In this document: in pieces, positions 1 through 10,596 of the stretch
Layout: each line of letters opens with the position of its first letter
Position numbering within the stretch: the stretch's first letter is position 1
Origin: Ophioderma brevispina
Lineage: Eukaryota; Echinodermata; Ophiuroidea; Amphilepidida; Ophiodermatidae
NCBI GenBank assembly: GCA_023653785.1
Contig: JAMKCH010012660.1
Location: forward strand, 20,147-84,146
DNA: 64,000 bases
Direction of reading: 5' to 3'
Program-made: the position numbers and the translations under genes
The notes under the pieces: generated by a model
The model's database searches: none
What the model saw: the letters and a program-made list of their open reading frames with translations, nothing else
What the model was told of the DNA's origin: nothing

Positions 1-577
1 TTCCGAGAACAACCTTTCTCTGCGATGCTTGTAGTCACAATTTCCTCTTCAAAATTTTTAATTTCTAATTCTTTTAAGTTTTTTTCACATATGCATCGCA
101 TTATATAGATTGTCAGTTGTGTTTTGATAGTGAAACAAGGGATATATCGTACATTTAAGGGGAATTTTTGAGATCACAACGTTGAGGTTAGGTACCGGGG
201 AAGGTATTCCATGTGTTTTTGCATAACTCCACATCTGTTAGTGAACTGTTTTAAGACATAATGTGGAGTTATGCTTAGCAGAACTAGGGCTAAGAGCTTG
301 GGCCTGGGTCTTGCCACTTGGCTAGCCTAGCCGAGCCTAGCTAGGGGGAAGCTTAGCTTTACGTTAGCTAGTCTGAGCTTAATGACAAGGATCTACATGA
401 AACAAATAATTTGTTTTTCATTCGTGCAATGAAAGAATATTTTTATTCGTTGAAAGATGAAATCTTACATTCAAGATTCATCTTCAACTCATGAAACTAT
501 TCTTACCATTGCCTCATCAACAGTCATTAGTTGCATGATAACTTCTAATTCTTAATTTTTATCCTACTCCTTCCCAG
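1..577. other. AT-rich non-coding DNA upstream of the Rab acceptor remnant
   Basis: No convincing coding segment or repeat structure is visible. If the downstream remnant once had a first exon with a start codon, it should lie here or left of the window, but I could not find one. Confidence 0.4.
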
Positions 578-1270
578 GATGTCTCTCAACACCATCCAAG
601 ATCAAACGCAGGATACGCAGCTGGATACATAATAGACGTGAGAACGCAGACCATGGCGTGAATTTCTGAGCACTCACCTTCAAGAACCCAGTTCAGTAGC
701 CCACAGTTGCAAAAGAATAGTGAAAAATATAGAATTCTTCCAGACCAATTGATTAGTTTTTTGTTTTTCTGATATAGGCGTAATTGTTTGTAAGTTGTTG
801 TTTCTTTCTTTCCTGTTTAAAGCACTATAGCACTTTTCTTTTTGAAAATTTTTCTTTTTTTAATTTCCAAAATTTTTTAAAGACTTTGTGTAGTTATATG
901 ATATTGGGCTTCTAAACATACCTTGAATTGTACAAGCTTGACAGTCTTTCTGTGTCGCAAAGAAGGAATTTTGTAAGAGATCAATTCAAAGACAAAATAT
1001 TTTAAAATAATCCATCTTACGATATACAACAATGACCTTTTCATATACCTGTGTAGGCTCTAATGAGACTTCTCTTGCGTGTCTTTTTTTTCAGATTAAC
1101 CTCTCCGTTATTGATCATCGCAATAGCATGTCACATTTGGAGCTTCTATTTTATTATGTAAAAATGAGAACAAGAAAATAAAGATGCTGCGAGTTCCCTA
1201 ATTACCATGAATGCCTTTTTGTGTGCCACCGGCATATTTGGCAGGACCACTTTGCAATCTGTTGTGCTTA

Positions 1271-1310
1271 TTGTGTGTGTGTGCGCGCATGCGTGCGTGC
1301 GTGTGTATGT
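1271..1310. repeat. TG/CG dinucleotide microsatellite
   Basis: An alternating purine-pyrimidine run of TG, GC and GCGTGC steps. Similar short runs lie at 1872-1899 (TG) and 2234-2271 (CA), all within introns of the Rab acceptor remnant. Confidence 0.8.
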
Positions 1311-1871
1311 ATGAACTAGCTAGAGAGACATTGTGGGGTTATTTGTAAGTAGAAATGAACATTGTGAGGTTATTTGACACTGTGGGGTTATTCTGGTTGG
1401 ACACTGGGTTTTTTTTTTTACAAGAGTTACTATGTTACTATTTGTCCTATAACAGAATAAACTGTAATCTAGTATTTAGGTTTATTCCGTAAAAGAGTAG
1501 AAAAGAGGATTTTTCTCGTTTAGTAACTTTATAGGCCTGCGGCATAATCCTCTTGCCTAAGAAAAATGTGATGTGATCTGGGAAAACCTGCCACATGTCG
1601 CACAGGACAGTTATGAAAAAATAAAGAAAATAGCTTAAAATCTGTTGTATTGTACTTTATTTTTGTCAGATTGTATAAGGCGACATTTTTTGATGTGTGT
1701 ATCAAAGAAGAAAGAAGTAAACAGTTATGGAAACTTAATATTTCAAACTCTGCAGTGATAGTTAAAACTCAAAATAGAAATTTCCCACCATGTGGCGGGT
1801 TTTCCCAGATCGCATCACAAATGAGTAGTTTAGTAAAAAAATGTTTAAAAATGTCTAAAAAAGTGTCTTTT

Positions 1872-1899
1872 GTATGTATGTGTGTGTGTGTGTGTGTGT
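1872..1899. repeat. TG microsatellite
   Basis: A nearly pure TG run of about 28 bp, lying in the intron between exon remnants B and C. Confidence 0.85.
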
Positions 1900-2718
1900 A
1901 TCACTAGTATCACTAAAATGTTAAGTGCATTCAAGGTGTTCATATCGGAATTGGAAGAAGCAGCTCTAGCCCTAACACAACCAATTACCACAGGATACCA
2001 CACATGGCAATTTTGTTGTAAATTGTGGTAAATGGATGGATGTTCAACATATCAGCCATCAGTCACTGTGGTATTCTGTGGTAGTGTACCGGGCCTGTGG
2101 TAATGTGTGGTATGTAGTCATTGACTGGCAAACATAGTGAATGGTGTTAGGGGGAGGAAAGAAATGAAGGGATTTGGCATATAGTGGCCTCAAGATGAAA
2201 AGAAAAAAAAACTTTAAAAGGGTTAAGGTTAAACACTCACACACAACCTACACACACACAACACACACACATGGTTAATGGACAAGAAAACATATTTATT
2301 GGCTTTACTTACCTGTTTGTTTTGTACAGGTTATGAATTGTCATTGGCACAGCAGTACTTAGGTGTAGCTTGTGTATCATTGCCTCTCTTCTTCGTTGCC
2401 GGGGCCACGTCTGCTGTATTCTGGGTAATTGGTAAGTAGGAACAAGATTTTGGCCCTCAAAATTGTTATTTCATAATAGGATGATGATGATGACCATGAC
2501 GCATGGGCATCATCCATTTTCCTGATTGAAGCTTCCTATTCTTCTGACTTGCTTGTCATTATTGTGGCATTTTTTTTCCATATTTTCTTGATAGCAAGTT
2601 GAAAATACCTAGTAAATTTTCATTTGTGTGCTCAGTTCCTTATTTTCGCCATCTCTCATCATGGTTTAGCTGTAGATGATCTACATGTCTTGAAATGACT
2701 TTTAATAATTAAAATTCA

Positions 2719-3118
2719 GGTCAGGTGAGGTTCCTTTGAGGGCCTGCTACTGGTATCCTGGTAACCAGGAATACCTGTCCCAGGGCGAGTTGTCGGCAGA
2801 TAAAACTGTCGCCCCCATTGGGTTTCTAAGGAAATTGATGAGGAGGGGAGTTGGTTACCCTGGTTAAAATGAACAAGAAGATCTACCTACAGGGCATCAG
2901 CTCTGGAGAGCTATTGGCGGCCATCCAGCACATGCTGCCTTGCGTGGTGGCATGGTTGCCCAAAGGCTAAGCCCACCACAGAAAACTGGATTGGCGTCAT
3001 GAAGTGCATCCGATCAATTATCTTTTGCTCCAATAAATCCTCACACAGCGGTATTGCTGAGTGCGAGGTGTATCCGGCCACCCCCGTTAGCGGGAATAAA
3101 ACCAGATTTAAAACTTTG
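2719..3118. repeat. Unclassified GC-richer segment, probably an interspersed repeat
   Basis: This stretch is distinctly GC-richer than its surroundings and ends at an A/T-rich tail (gggaataaaaccag) followed by a TTAA element. It has no open frame of note, and I see no polymerase III box B. It could be the 3' end of a LINE or an old DNA transposon. I do not recognise the family. Confidence 0.3.
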
Positions 3119-3124
3119 GTTTAA

Positions 3125-3657
3125 AGCGGCACTGGCACATTTTCACAAAATATGAAATTTCTTCAATTTGCCCTCAAATGATAGTCTGGGTCATTGGAAT
3201 AATAGAGATTACATTTACCCATAAAAAAACATACGCAAAAAACAGTAGGGATGTTAATAAGAGGTGAAGAAAAACCGATCCAGGTAATTTGTAGGCTAAA
3301 GTTTAAGTTTTCCTTAACTTTAATCAACAAATGTGTATATTGCATGAATATCATAGACTCGTATTCATTGATATTAAAACCACAATGGTCACAGACCGGT
3401 CAAACAGGGTGCATGCCATGGGAAACATGCATACGGCGTGCGTTTTCTTGTATTAAACGTCATTTCTGTCGTCTGCTGAATTAATGTCGCCGGTGACATT
3501 AATTATAAAATCGTTCTGTTTACCCATAAGGATGCTGATTTGGTCTTAACCATTTCAGGTCAGGGCTAATGTATATAAAAGCTTTTACAACCATGCAAAA
3601 ATATCGATTTTGAAAAATCTTGAGGGCGCACTATTTTTCAAATGTGCCAGTGTCTCT
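3125..3657. mobile_element. TTAA-flanked MITE, family 1 (Kolobok-like ends)
   Basis: Terminal inverted repeats AGCGGCACTGGCACATTT (left) and, read inward from the right, AGAGACACTGGCACATTT. The flanks are TTAA at 3121-3124 and 3658-3661. The 533-bp interior has no transposase. A second, diverged and truncated copy lies at about 25870-26225, sharing for example ACAGACCGGTCAAACAGGGT. TTAA target sites with ends beginning in two purines fit the Kolobok superfamily as I know it; piggyBac is the alternative. Confidence 0.8.
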
Positions 3658-3661
3658 TTAA

Positions 3662-3964
3662 AGCCACTATCAGTCATTTTTTTCCAAATTCAAAATGCCT
3701 ATTTTGTCTCTACATTGCTAGTGTTAGGTCATACCAACAACTTATATTACAGTTCTTTGTGAAAAACAGATATTAAAGCATTTTAAAGCAGTCTTGAAGA
3801 GCACTGCTTGACAAATACAATGTATTACGCTTAGCCACTTCCAGGGGTCTTTAATACAACAATTTCCAATACAACAGTGCAAAAAAAGGACCTCAATGAA
3901 AAATAGGGGGTAAAAATAGCGGGTGCGCTTTGTTTACATTTTGCAAAAATCGCTAATAGTGGCT
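3662..3964. mobile_element. TTAA-flanked MITE, family 2, sharing its left TTAA with the previous MITE
   Basis: Ends AGCCACTATCAGTC (left) and AGCCACTATTAGCG (right, read inward). The flanks are TTAA at 3658-3661 and 3965-3968, and the interior is 303 bp of non-coding DNA. Its left TTAA is also the right TTAA of the element at 3125-3657, so one inserted exactly into the other's target duplication. Both lie in the last intron of the Rab acceptor remnant. Confidence 0.8.
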
Positions 3965-4319
3965 TTAACAACTAACTAAAATTGGAGATCACTGATGTAA
4001 AGGTTGTAAATATACGTTCTCTTCATCATTATCTGCAGGTGCTTCATTCTTCGTTATTCATGCTACATGACTGCCATTCTACGATCCTTGGACCTATGGA
4101 GAGGCATGTAGAGGCTGTGTTAAGAAATGGAAGAAAGTGTTAAGAGTCACAAGATTATAGTTTTTGAGCATGATGGAGATAAATATCAATTTCACTTGCA
4201 GAAAACCGACGAAATGAACAGTCAAATGTTTCTACTGGTAAAGTTTTTACTTTTTCTTGAACATAGGCAAGCAATATTGTTTTAGATAACAATATCACTA
4301 GGATTCTTGTTATACTACC

Positions 4320-4530
4320 AGGCTGTAACCTGGATTTTTTGAGGGGAGGGGAGATGTCTTTGCAAAAGGGGACTTTTTCCTCCAATATTCACCCCGCACC
4401 AAAGGGGGGGGGGTTCGCTGAAGTGGACTTTTTACCCATTTCATTGACAAAAATAGCATAAACTTCCGAAAAAATGGCCATTTTTGGCCATTTTGAGCCA
4501 TTTAGGTTTTTTTTTGGGGGGGGCACATTG
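4320..4530. other. Homopolymer-rich non-coding stretch
   Basis: Contains runs of G (around 4405 and 4515) and repeated ATGGCCATTTTTGGCCATTTT. No gene is seen. Homopolymer lengths here are the kind most likely to be wrong in an assembly. Confidence 0.4.
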
Positions 4531-4578
4531 CCTCCACACTGGTTGTGGGCATGTTAGATACAAATATTACGACTATGA

Positions 4579-4695
4579 GTGTGATGGTAAAATATGATCA
4601 CAAGGTGAAAGTGGATTGTTCCATGTCACGCGCCGCAGGCGAGGGAAATGGAACAATCCATCTTTCACCGAGTGATCATATTTTTACCATCACAC
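4579..4695. mobile_element. Foldback (near-palindromic) miniature element
   Basis: The left arm GTGTGATGGTAAAATATGAT, continuing to GATTGTTCCAT, pairs with a right arm ending ATTTTTACCATCACAC. Each arm is about 48 bp with a few mismatches, separated by a short CG-rich loop (cacgcgccgcaggcg). Transcribed RNA would form a long hairpin. There is no coding capacity, and target duplications are not clear. Confidence 0.75.
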
Positions 4696-4739
4696 GAAAA
4701 AAAGTCAGTTATATTTGTTTGATATAACTCATACAAATA

Positions 4740-5382
4740 GATTCTGAGTCATTTAATAATTATATAGCATATCTAGCCTAGTCCTGGATCTACAGGGCCT
4801 AGGCCTATGAAAAGAAGACAAGTTCTATGATTTTTCAAAGAAAGCAAAAGCGTACTTACCTTTGTAGACCATAAACGAGGGGATATTCCAGGCATTCAAG
4901 TAGAGGTCAAGTTCAAAGAATAAAAGTTCCAGAATCCAGTTTAAATCAAAATCCGATTATAAAATTTCAACAGAAACATGTTAAGTGTAACGCCAACATC
5001 AATCTTTTCTCCCAACATAATAAGTTCAAAAGCGCCTCAAATAAGTCAAAAGTTAAAAAAAAAAAAAATGGTATGAAGGTAAGCATAATACAGTTAATAA
5101 TTATGGCCGGTTTGAACATCAAACTATGATGTTGTGCATATGCACAACCCAATTGTGAAAATTGGAACGTCGCGGCTGGCTCTGGGTGGATTTAACACCC
5201 AAATTTAAAATCTCTGCCAACGATGGGTGTGAATTGGTAAGGTCACGTATTGATCTCATGGCGTGAAAGTGTCATAGATCTCCATCAGGTTGGACATCAG
5301 GTAGGCCTGCATGAAGTTCTGATTTTGCCGTAGACTCGTAGGCCTAGGCGTGTGGTGGCGGTGCTGGTCCTGGACTATTGGG
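4740..5382. other. Non-coding spacer between foldback and Crypton remnant
   Basis: AT-rich with an A-run near 5056. I see no gene. Part of the right half may be the 3' flank of the Crypton element, whose ends I could not define. Confidence 0.3.
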
Positions 5383-6481
5383 TTAAGGTGTAGGGCTACT
5401 TACTGTGCTAGCCGACGGCATTACTTTGCGGGTATAGCTCGGACATCTCACGCATTTTACCATCACTCGTCTTACTATAAGCTTTATACTCTGCTCACCA
5501 TGGTGCCCACTCACCGACATAATGTCACGATTCTCAAAGCCACTTCTGTCCAGTAGGGTGACACAGGTTCGCGCAAAACAATGGTTGGTGTAGATCTTAG
5601 AACATCCTGCGCTGGTAGAAATAACTTTCACTTTCTTGGCGAGGGTATTCTGTCCAACTGGCCCATTGCAATACCACAGCTCATCTTCTCATGTTGGTGC
5701 TTTTGTCCTTTTGGTGTTTGCCAAAAGTGGAAAACATGGATGCAACTTTGAGCTTGTATTTCAGGAAATGATTCAACTGGAATGCTTATCACATGAACGG
5801 CATACATCTACCTTCCCACTGCTCATATCGCGTCCTCGCGAATATTCTTGGTCAGTTGATTGCGGCGCTTTATGTAAGTTGATCCCTCGCCGTCCACTTC
5901 TACACTAAAATCTGCTGGCGTCATTGCAACGCAGATTCTGGCCCGCGATTGCAATAAAACATCATAATGTTCAATGAACACTTTGATTCTGCAATTCCTC
6001 TAGGAGTATCATGTTCAGTACAGGAAGATCCTTGGATAGAGACAAATCTGCATGTGAGATGGCACTCTTGTGCTACACTACCAAGACCTTCCTTCTTCAA
6101 CTTAACTAGAACTGCCGTTGAACGACTTTTACCAACTTGCTTGAAGTCTGTGTCTTGTGACCAAAATCCCAACCAGGGAGTAGCTTGAAGTGCTTTGCAG
6201 TGAATCTTATATACCTGCATTGATTTCTTGAATACAATGTTCCGTCCATTTTACGAAGCCCCGCATAGAATTTGCTCAAGTACGCATTCAGATCACCGCA
6301 ACCGATATAGCCTCTACATTATCCAGGCTGCCTCCCCGTGGTACAGCATAGTCTGACAGAATCTTGACAGCGTATTTAATTTGACGCTTTGTATTGTGAA
6401 TCGGGCTCGTCAATTAAATCACAAAATCTGATCCTTTTGATAGCGCAAAAGCGAGGAGTCAGCATGTTCAGTGGACGCCAT
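5383..6481 (-). pseudogene. Crypton-type tyrosine recombinase (DUF3504-like), decayed
   Basis: Cryptons are DNA transposons that move by a tyrosine recombinase. Reading leftward on the minus strand from a plausible ATG at 6481, pieces match the family in order. The N-terminal part has FIDEPDSQYTKRQIKYAVKI, then NAYLSKFYAGLRK in broken frames. At 5921-6220 there is LKKEGLG and a DTPRG...MMFYCNRG region like the usual catalytic-domain start. At about 5780-5905 there is VDGEGSTYI and LTKNIRED. At 5383-5631 the C-terminal domain has IYTNHC and SVSGHHGEQSIK. The expected NHC-x-RAT motif reads NHCFART, so the catalytic arginine is displaced. A frameshift at about 5480 moves the AYSKTSDGKMREMS segment, with the catalytic tyrosine, out of frame. 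Several other stops interrupt it, so it should not be active. Confidence 0.8.
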
Positions 6482-8480
6482 GTTATCGTCTGAAAGGAAA
6501 ACTTTTATCATCGTAGTCACTGCTTCCGGATTGGCACAGTTCCATACATTGCTATAGGTGTACAGCGTAGCGAACGGGAGTGAAAAGACGAAATACGGCT
6601 AACAAACTCTTCACCAGACTTTCGTTTTGCGCTCATAATGTACTACGCATGGCATGGTAACGTAAATCGTGCGGGTGGACATAGGAGGGCATATGATAGA
6701 AAACTATCAACGCGTTAATGTATTTGTAGACCTGAGATGATCGAGAACACTATGAATGTCAGTTCAAATGCAATTTAAACCAAGTAATGACTTAGAATTA
6801 GTTATGAGTTATATAATAAAAGCTATCACATGAGTGTAATGCTATACAATATTATTGTGGCGACTTCAAAAAATGGTGCCCTTTTACACTGCACAAACTC
6901 AAGGTGTCTCTATACTGTGGAAAATTGTCTTGTAATCACATGCAAGGACACAAACCCTTGAAAGTTACTTGAAGCATGGATTTCAAGTGGTGTCATTATA
7001 GTGTTCCCTTTAGTGCTGGAGAACAATAACAAGAGTCCTAAGTCCTGCTTGGGAGTGATTTATTGTCAGCCAAGAGTATTTTTCATTGAGCATGGGGAGT
7101 ACAAGGAGGATGAATTTTCCAAAAGTAGGATACTGAGTTTACAGTTGTTACCAAATATATCAAAAACTTTTAATTGTCACATTGTGTTGACTTAGGACCC
7201 GGGGGGGGCCAATGCTTAACAGGTCATGACCTCAAGTATACTTTGACCTGTGAACTACAGGAAACAATATTTTTACTAAAAGCCAACAAGCACTAGCAGC
7301 ATATTTGCTTCCCAATTGCCTTGCCTATATGTAGTAATTAAAAATCAGACCCTTCCAAAGGATGCTTGTTCCAATCGTCTGTGGGACACCCAAATTAACC
7401 TGGACGGGGCCCCCAGTGTAACTTTTGATATCAGATGGAAAGGCGCATTTTTAGGTAAACAGTAGGACATTTGCAATATGCAAATTATTGCGCCTACCAT
7501 CAAACTGCAAGTTTTTTCTCACTCTACTTGGCAGCGAGCGTATGCAAGTGCAGTTCTCTCATATCAAGAGGAAAAACATGATACTATACATAAATCAGAA
7601 CAAGCAAACTGGTAAAAGTGTTACCTTAAACTTTACATTCCCTTTCCTTAGTCCTGCACCCACAAATGACATTGTCTCTTGCATGATCCATTTGAAAGAA
7701 CCTTCGGGACAATAAACTTCACTATACCTTGACAAGTCACTGCGTCTGAGCTGGTCCTACACTGACAACATGGCCACTTCTTCATGTCTTAAAACCATCT
7801 TAAACCACTCTCAACTGCTTGCTCAAGAGAGCTATTCATATGCTGTCATGGTTTCCTGTATTAGTGGTATCAGGTGATGGGTAACACAAGTGTGAGGAAT
7901 TGTTGCTATTGATATCGTGCGTTACTGTTAGATGGCCGTTTCACAGTCAATTGCAAACGTTGTTGAATTTTCACTTAAACCTATAGGATTTTTTCACAGG
8001 AAAGTGATACAGAGCCACTTTTTGTGTTTTTACTTAGATCTCTACAAGACCTACCTCCCATACCTTTACCAACTTATTGGTGCTTGTATTTCCCGGAGAC
8101 GGCCACCCCAAAATGGTCAAATTTGACTTATATGGCGTCAAACAAAAATACATGCCCTTTTGTTTTCAGTTGCCATACTAGCTATGTAGAACCTGTCAAT
8201 TTTTTTTTGAGTTCTTTAGGCAACTAGTGACCTTTATTACCATGTTAAAATAAGGTGTAGCAGGGTCCTCAAAAAACTTTGATGGAGCAAAATCAAAATG
8301 AGTGTTTGGACGGACATTTTTCCGTTCACCATTGAATACCATGTATTCAATACACAGACACTTATGTGGGGATATCTGTGGCATTTTATTGTATCATTTC
8401 AAAGGACTTTTCCCTCATGAAATGCCCACACAAAATTAATGACTGGTCCTTGAATTAATTTCAGATATGGTTATTCGGAA
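6482..8480. other. Non-coding stretch, mostly AT-rich
   Basis: 6482-6720 is somewhat CpG-richer and may be the 5' region of the Crypton element. The remainder, including a G-run near 7201, shows no gene, RNA or clear repeat by eye. Confidence 0.35.
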
Positions 8481-8493
8481 ATTCTGGTCGAAT

Positions 8494-9056
8494 TTTCCGT
8501 TCACACTTTTGTCACGTCCAACACTTTTTTGCAGAAGCCATGTTATCTTTATGAAGTAAGTTCTATGTTTGGTTACTTGTCTCTGAGAGCACTTTCACTG
8601 ACTAGTAATTGTACTAAAGTTGTGACCACCACTGTAGATGGCTCGGCTCTGTCAAATTAAATTTTCCAGTTCACACCAGTCACGTCCAACACAGTGTCAC
8701 GTCACACACTCAAGTTGAGATCTCAAAAAGAGGACTATGCCAACTTAAATTTAGTATGTTTTAGTGTGCCATGGGTTTGTGAACTACCAAACCTTACTTG
8801 AGGTGTGCTCAGGTTAGTAAATTTTCAAAAATTGCCCAGTTCACATTTTCAATTGTCAGTCCAAACGCAAGTCAATCAAGCAACCAGCAAATCTAACAGC
8901 TTTGCAATATTGGACGGGCATGAGGAGAAAGAAAGCATTCACTAGGGGAAGTTAGAGTGTTTCATCTTTATAGATGTTAAAATCAGTTTTTGATTTTAAT
9001 AAATGTCAATAAGATAAGATTAAGTCAAAATTCCGTTCACATGTCACGTCCAACAC
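8494..9056. repeat. Three spaced copies of a TTCCGTTCACA...GTCACGTCCAACAC motif
   Basis: Near-identical blocks of about 25-30 bp at 8494-8524, 8662-8692 and 9030-9056, each TTCC(G/A)GTTCACA, a short gap, then GTCACGTCCAACAC. Weaker relatives occur near 8318 (TTTTTCCGTTCACC) and 8838. The sequence between them is not obviously related. These may be remnants of a strongly diverged tandem array. Confidence 0.6.
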
Positions 9057-9763
9057 ATTTTGGACATAAAGTAATTATCTGCAAATTCATTGAGTGAGAT
9101 TTGCTTGCATTCAGTACAAATGTTCTCAAGCCTACAAATAATCAATTCATGAAAAATCACTCTGCACTCTGTTCCTTTTTGTTTTTTAAATAAAACTTTT
9201 TCTAGGTCAAGACCTGTTTTTTGGATAAAATAGAAGCAAAAAATGTCAAGAAATGTCAAATTCAAGCGTCAATGTTCATATTTAAAATGGTATTGCCTGA
9301 AGGTGCATACTTAACATTTAGTTTTTATTATTTAATAAGAATTAAAAATATTAAAAAATTAATTTTAATTCTTAAGGAACTATTTGCATTTTTTACAAAA
9401 AAAAGGCTTAATTTTCAACTATCTGATTAAAAACTAGTCAAAAGGAGAAAAGATCAGGTGTGCTTTCTTTTTTTCCTTAAAATTATAGTTACACACATTA
9501 AAAACAAATAACCAAAGCTGACAATGAGTTTGAAAAAACATGGGACCCCCAGGTTGACAAAAGTGGCCGATTAATGTGAAACGGGCCAGATGAAACATGA
9601 CCTGATATAAAGTGATTTGAGTGAAGTCCATTGATGTCACATACAAAAAATACCTAAACCAGTTAAAATGGTAATTTAAAAAATTAATAAAAAAAATGAC
9701 AGTCCTGTATTTGAGTATTTTTGGAACTATAGCATTTGTCAGTAATTCTAAACAAAATTCGAG

Positions 9764-9965
9764 GGCTACTCGCGAGTAACCCCAGAAGAGTGTTGACGAA
9801 CGCTTGACAGCAGAAATCCAATGCGCAATTCAGTAGATGCATGCGCGGCCATTTGTTTCAAATTCTGGCTACTCGCGCATAAACCCGGAAGAGTGTGAAG
9901 AACGCTTGCAGCAGAAATCCATTGCGAAAAATCAGTAACGCATGCGCGTGCATTTGTTCAGAAAT
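9764..9965. repeat. Tandem duplication of a ~100-bp CpG-rich unit
   Basis: Copies at 9764-9866 and 9867-9965 both run GGCTACTCGCG, CCCGGAAGAGTGT-like, AACGCTTG, CAGCAGAAATCCA and CATGCGCG. Differences are small indels and substitutions. The CpG-rich unit stands out in an AT-rich neighbourhood. Confidence 0.8.
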
Positions 9966-10322
9966 GTGGACAGGGGACTATATAGCAAGTACTCTTAAAT
10001 TATACTTGTTTCTAACCAAATAGGCAAGACTCTTTACTCTGTGAATTAGGGTACATGTAAGGGCATCTGAAAGCAACAGTATAGCAGCAGACGCAGTGCT
10101 GGAGGTATGCGCGACTCAAGCTTTTGTGAAGAGACATGTGTAAAACGGAATTACTTTCATGTGCAGATAAACAAAACTGAATAATTCTTGCCTATTTGGT
10201 GATGAACAAAGTATAGCTCCTGTATAGCGGGATGTGGTAGTGGTATTTAATTGTTTATGAAAGACAACAGGAAACATGTTTGGAAAAAATCGGCTTGTTT
10301 GCAATCTGATGCACTCAAACTA

Positions 10323-10594
10323 CAATCCTCACCAAAAGTCTTGGAACACCTAAGTGTATTTGAGTGTAAAAACTTTTCCCCCTCTACCCCTGACAATGTT
10401 GTTCAGACGTCAGTGTTTCAGCTTGTTTAGGATGTGTTCCAACATTGTCCGATGGGGAAAGGGAAGGGAACTAACGCTCCATGTCCCTGTTTTCTTCATT
10501 CATCTTGCTGCACAACTTTTCAACTATAGAGAAGTCTGACACTTGATTGACTCAAGAAAGCATGAAGCGTTCCAAGTACTTTCGGTGAGGATCG
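10323..10594. mobile_element. Tc1/mariner-type MITE
   Basis: Left end CAATCCTCACCAAAAGTCTT; right end, read inward, CGATCCTCACCGAAAGTACT, followed by TGGAAC on both sides. The left flank is TA (10321-10322). The right flank is TG (10595-10596), one step from the TA expected for this superfamily. The 272-bp interior has no transposase. Confidence 0.8.
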
Positions 10595-10596
10595 TG

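Larger units (their letters stand above)
578..4070 (+). pseudogene. RABAC1: Broken PRA1-family (prenylated Rab acceptor, RABAC1-like) gene, four exon remnants
   Basis: In animals this family makes small ER/Golgi membrane proteins with two hydrophobic hairpins that bind prenylated Rab GTPases. Exon remnants: A about 578-789, B about 1095-1190, C 2330-2431, D from 4039. A carries RRPWREFLSTHLQEPSSVAH and then KRIVKNIEFFQTN, matching the region before the first hairpin. B carries LTSPLLIIAIAC and, in another frame, FGASILLCKNENKK. C carries GYELSLAQQYLGV and GATSAVFWVIG, is 102 bp, and is flanked by tttgtacag and gtaagtagg. D continues in phase with GASFFVIHAT and a stop at 4068-4070, shorter than vertebrate RABAC1. 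Defects: a frameshift near 640-650, a TGA at 750-752 right after QTN, a phase mismatch between A and B, a frameshift near 1133, and no clear donor after B. The first exon was not found. Exon C alone is clean. Either an unprocessed pseudogene or a real gene read through assembly indels. Confidence 0.75.

Noticed and set aside
4155..4501. Minus-strand frames overlapping 4155-4501
   Set aside because: Cross homopolymer-rich sequence and overlap each other in different frames, with no motif.
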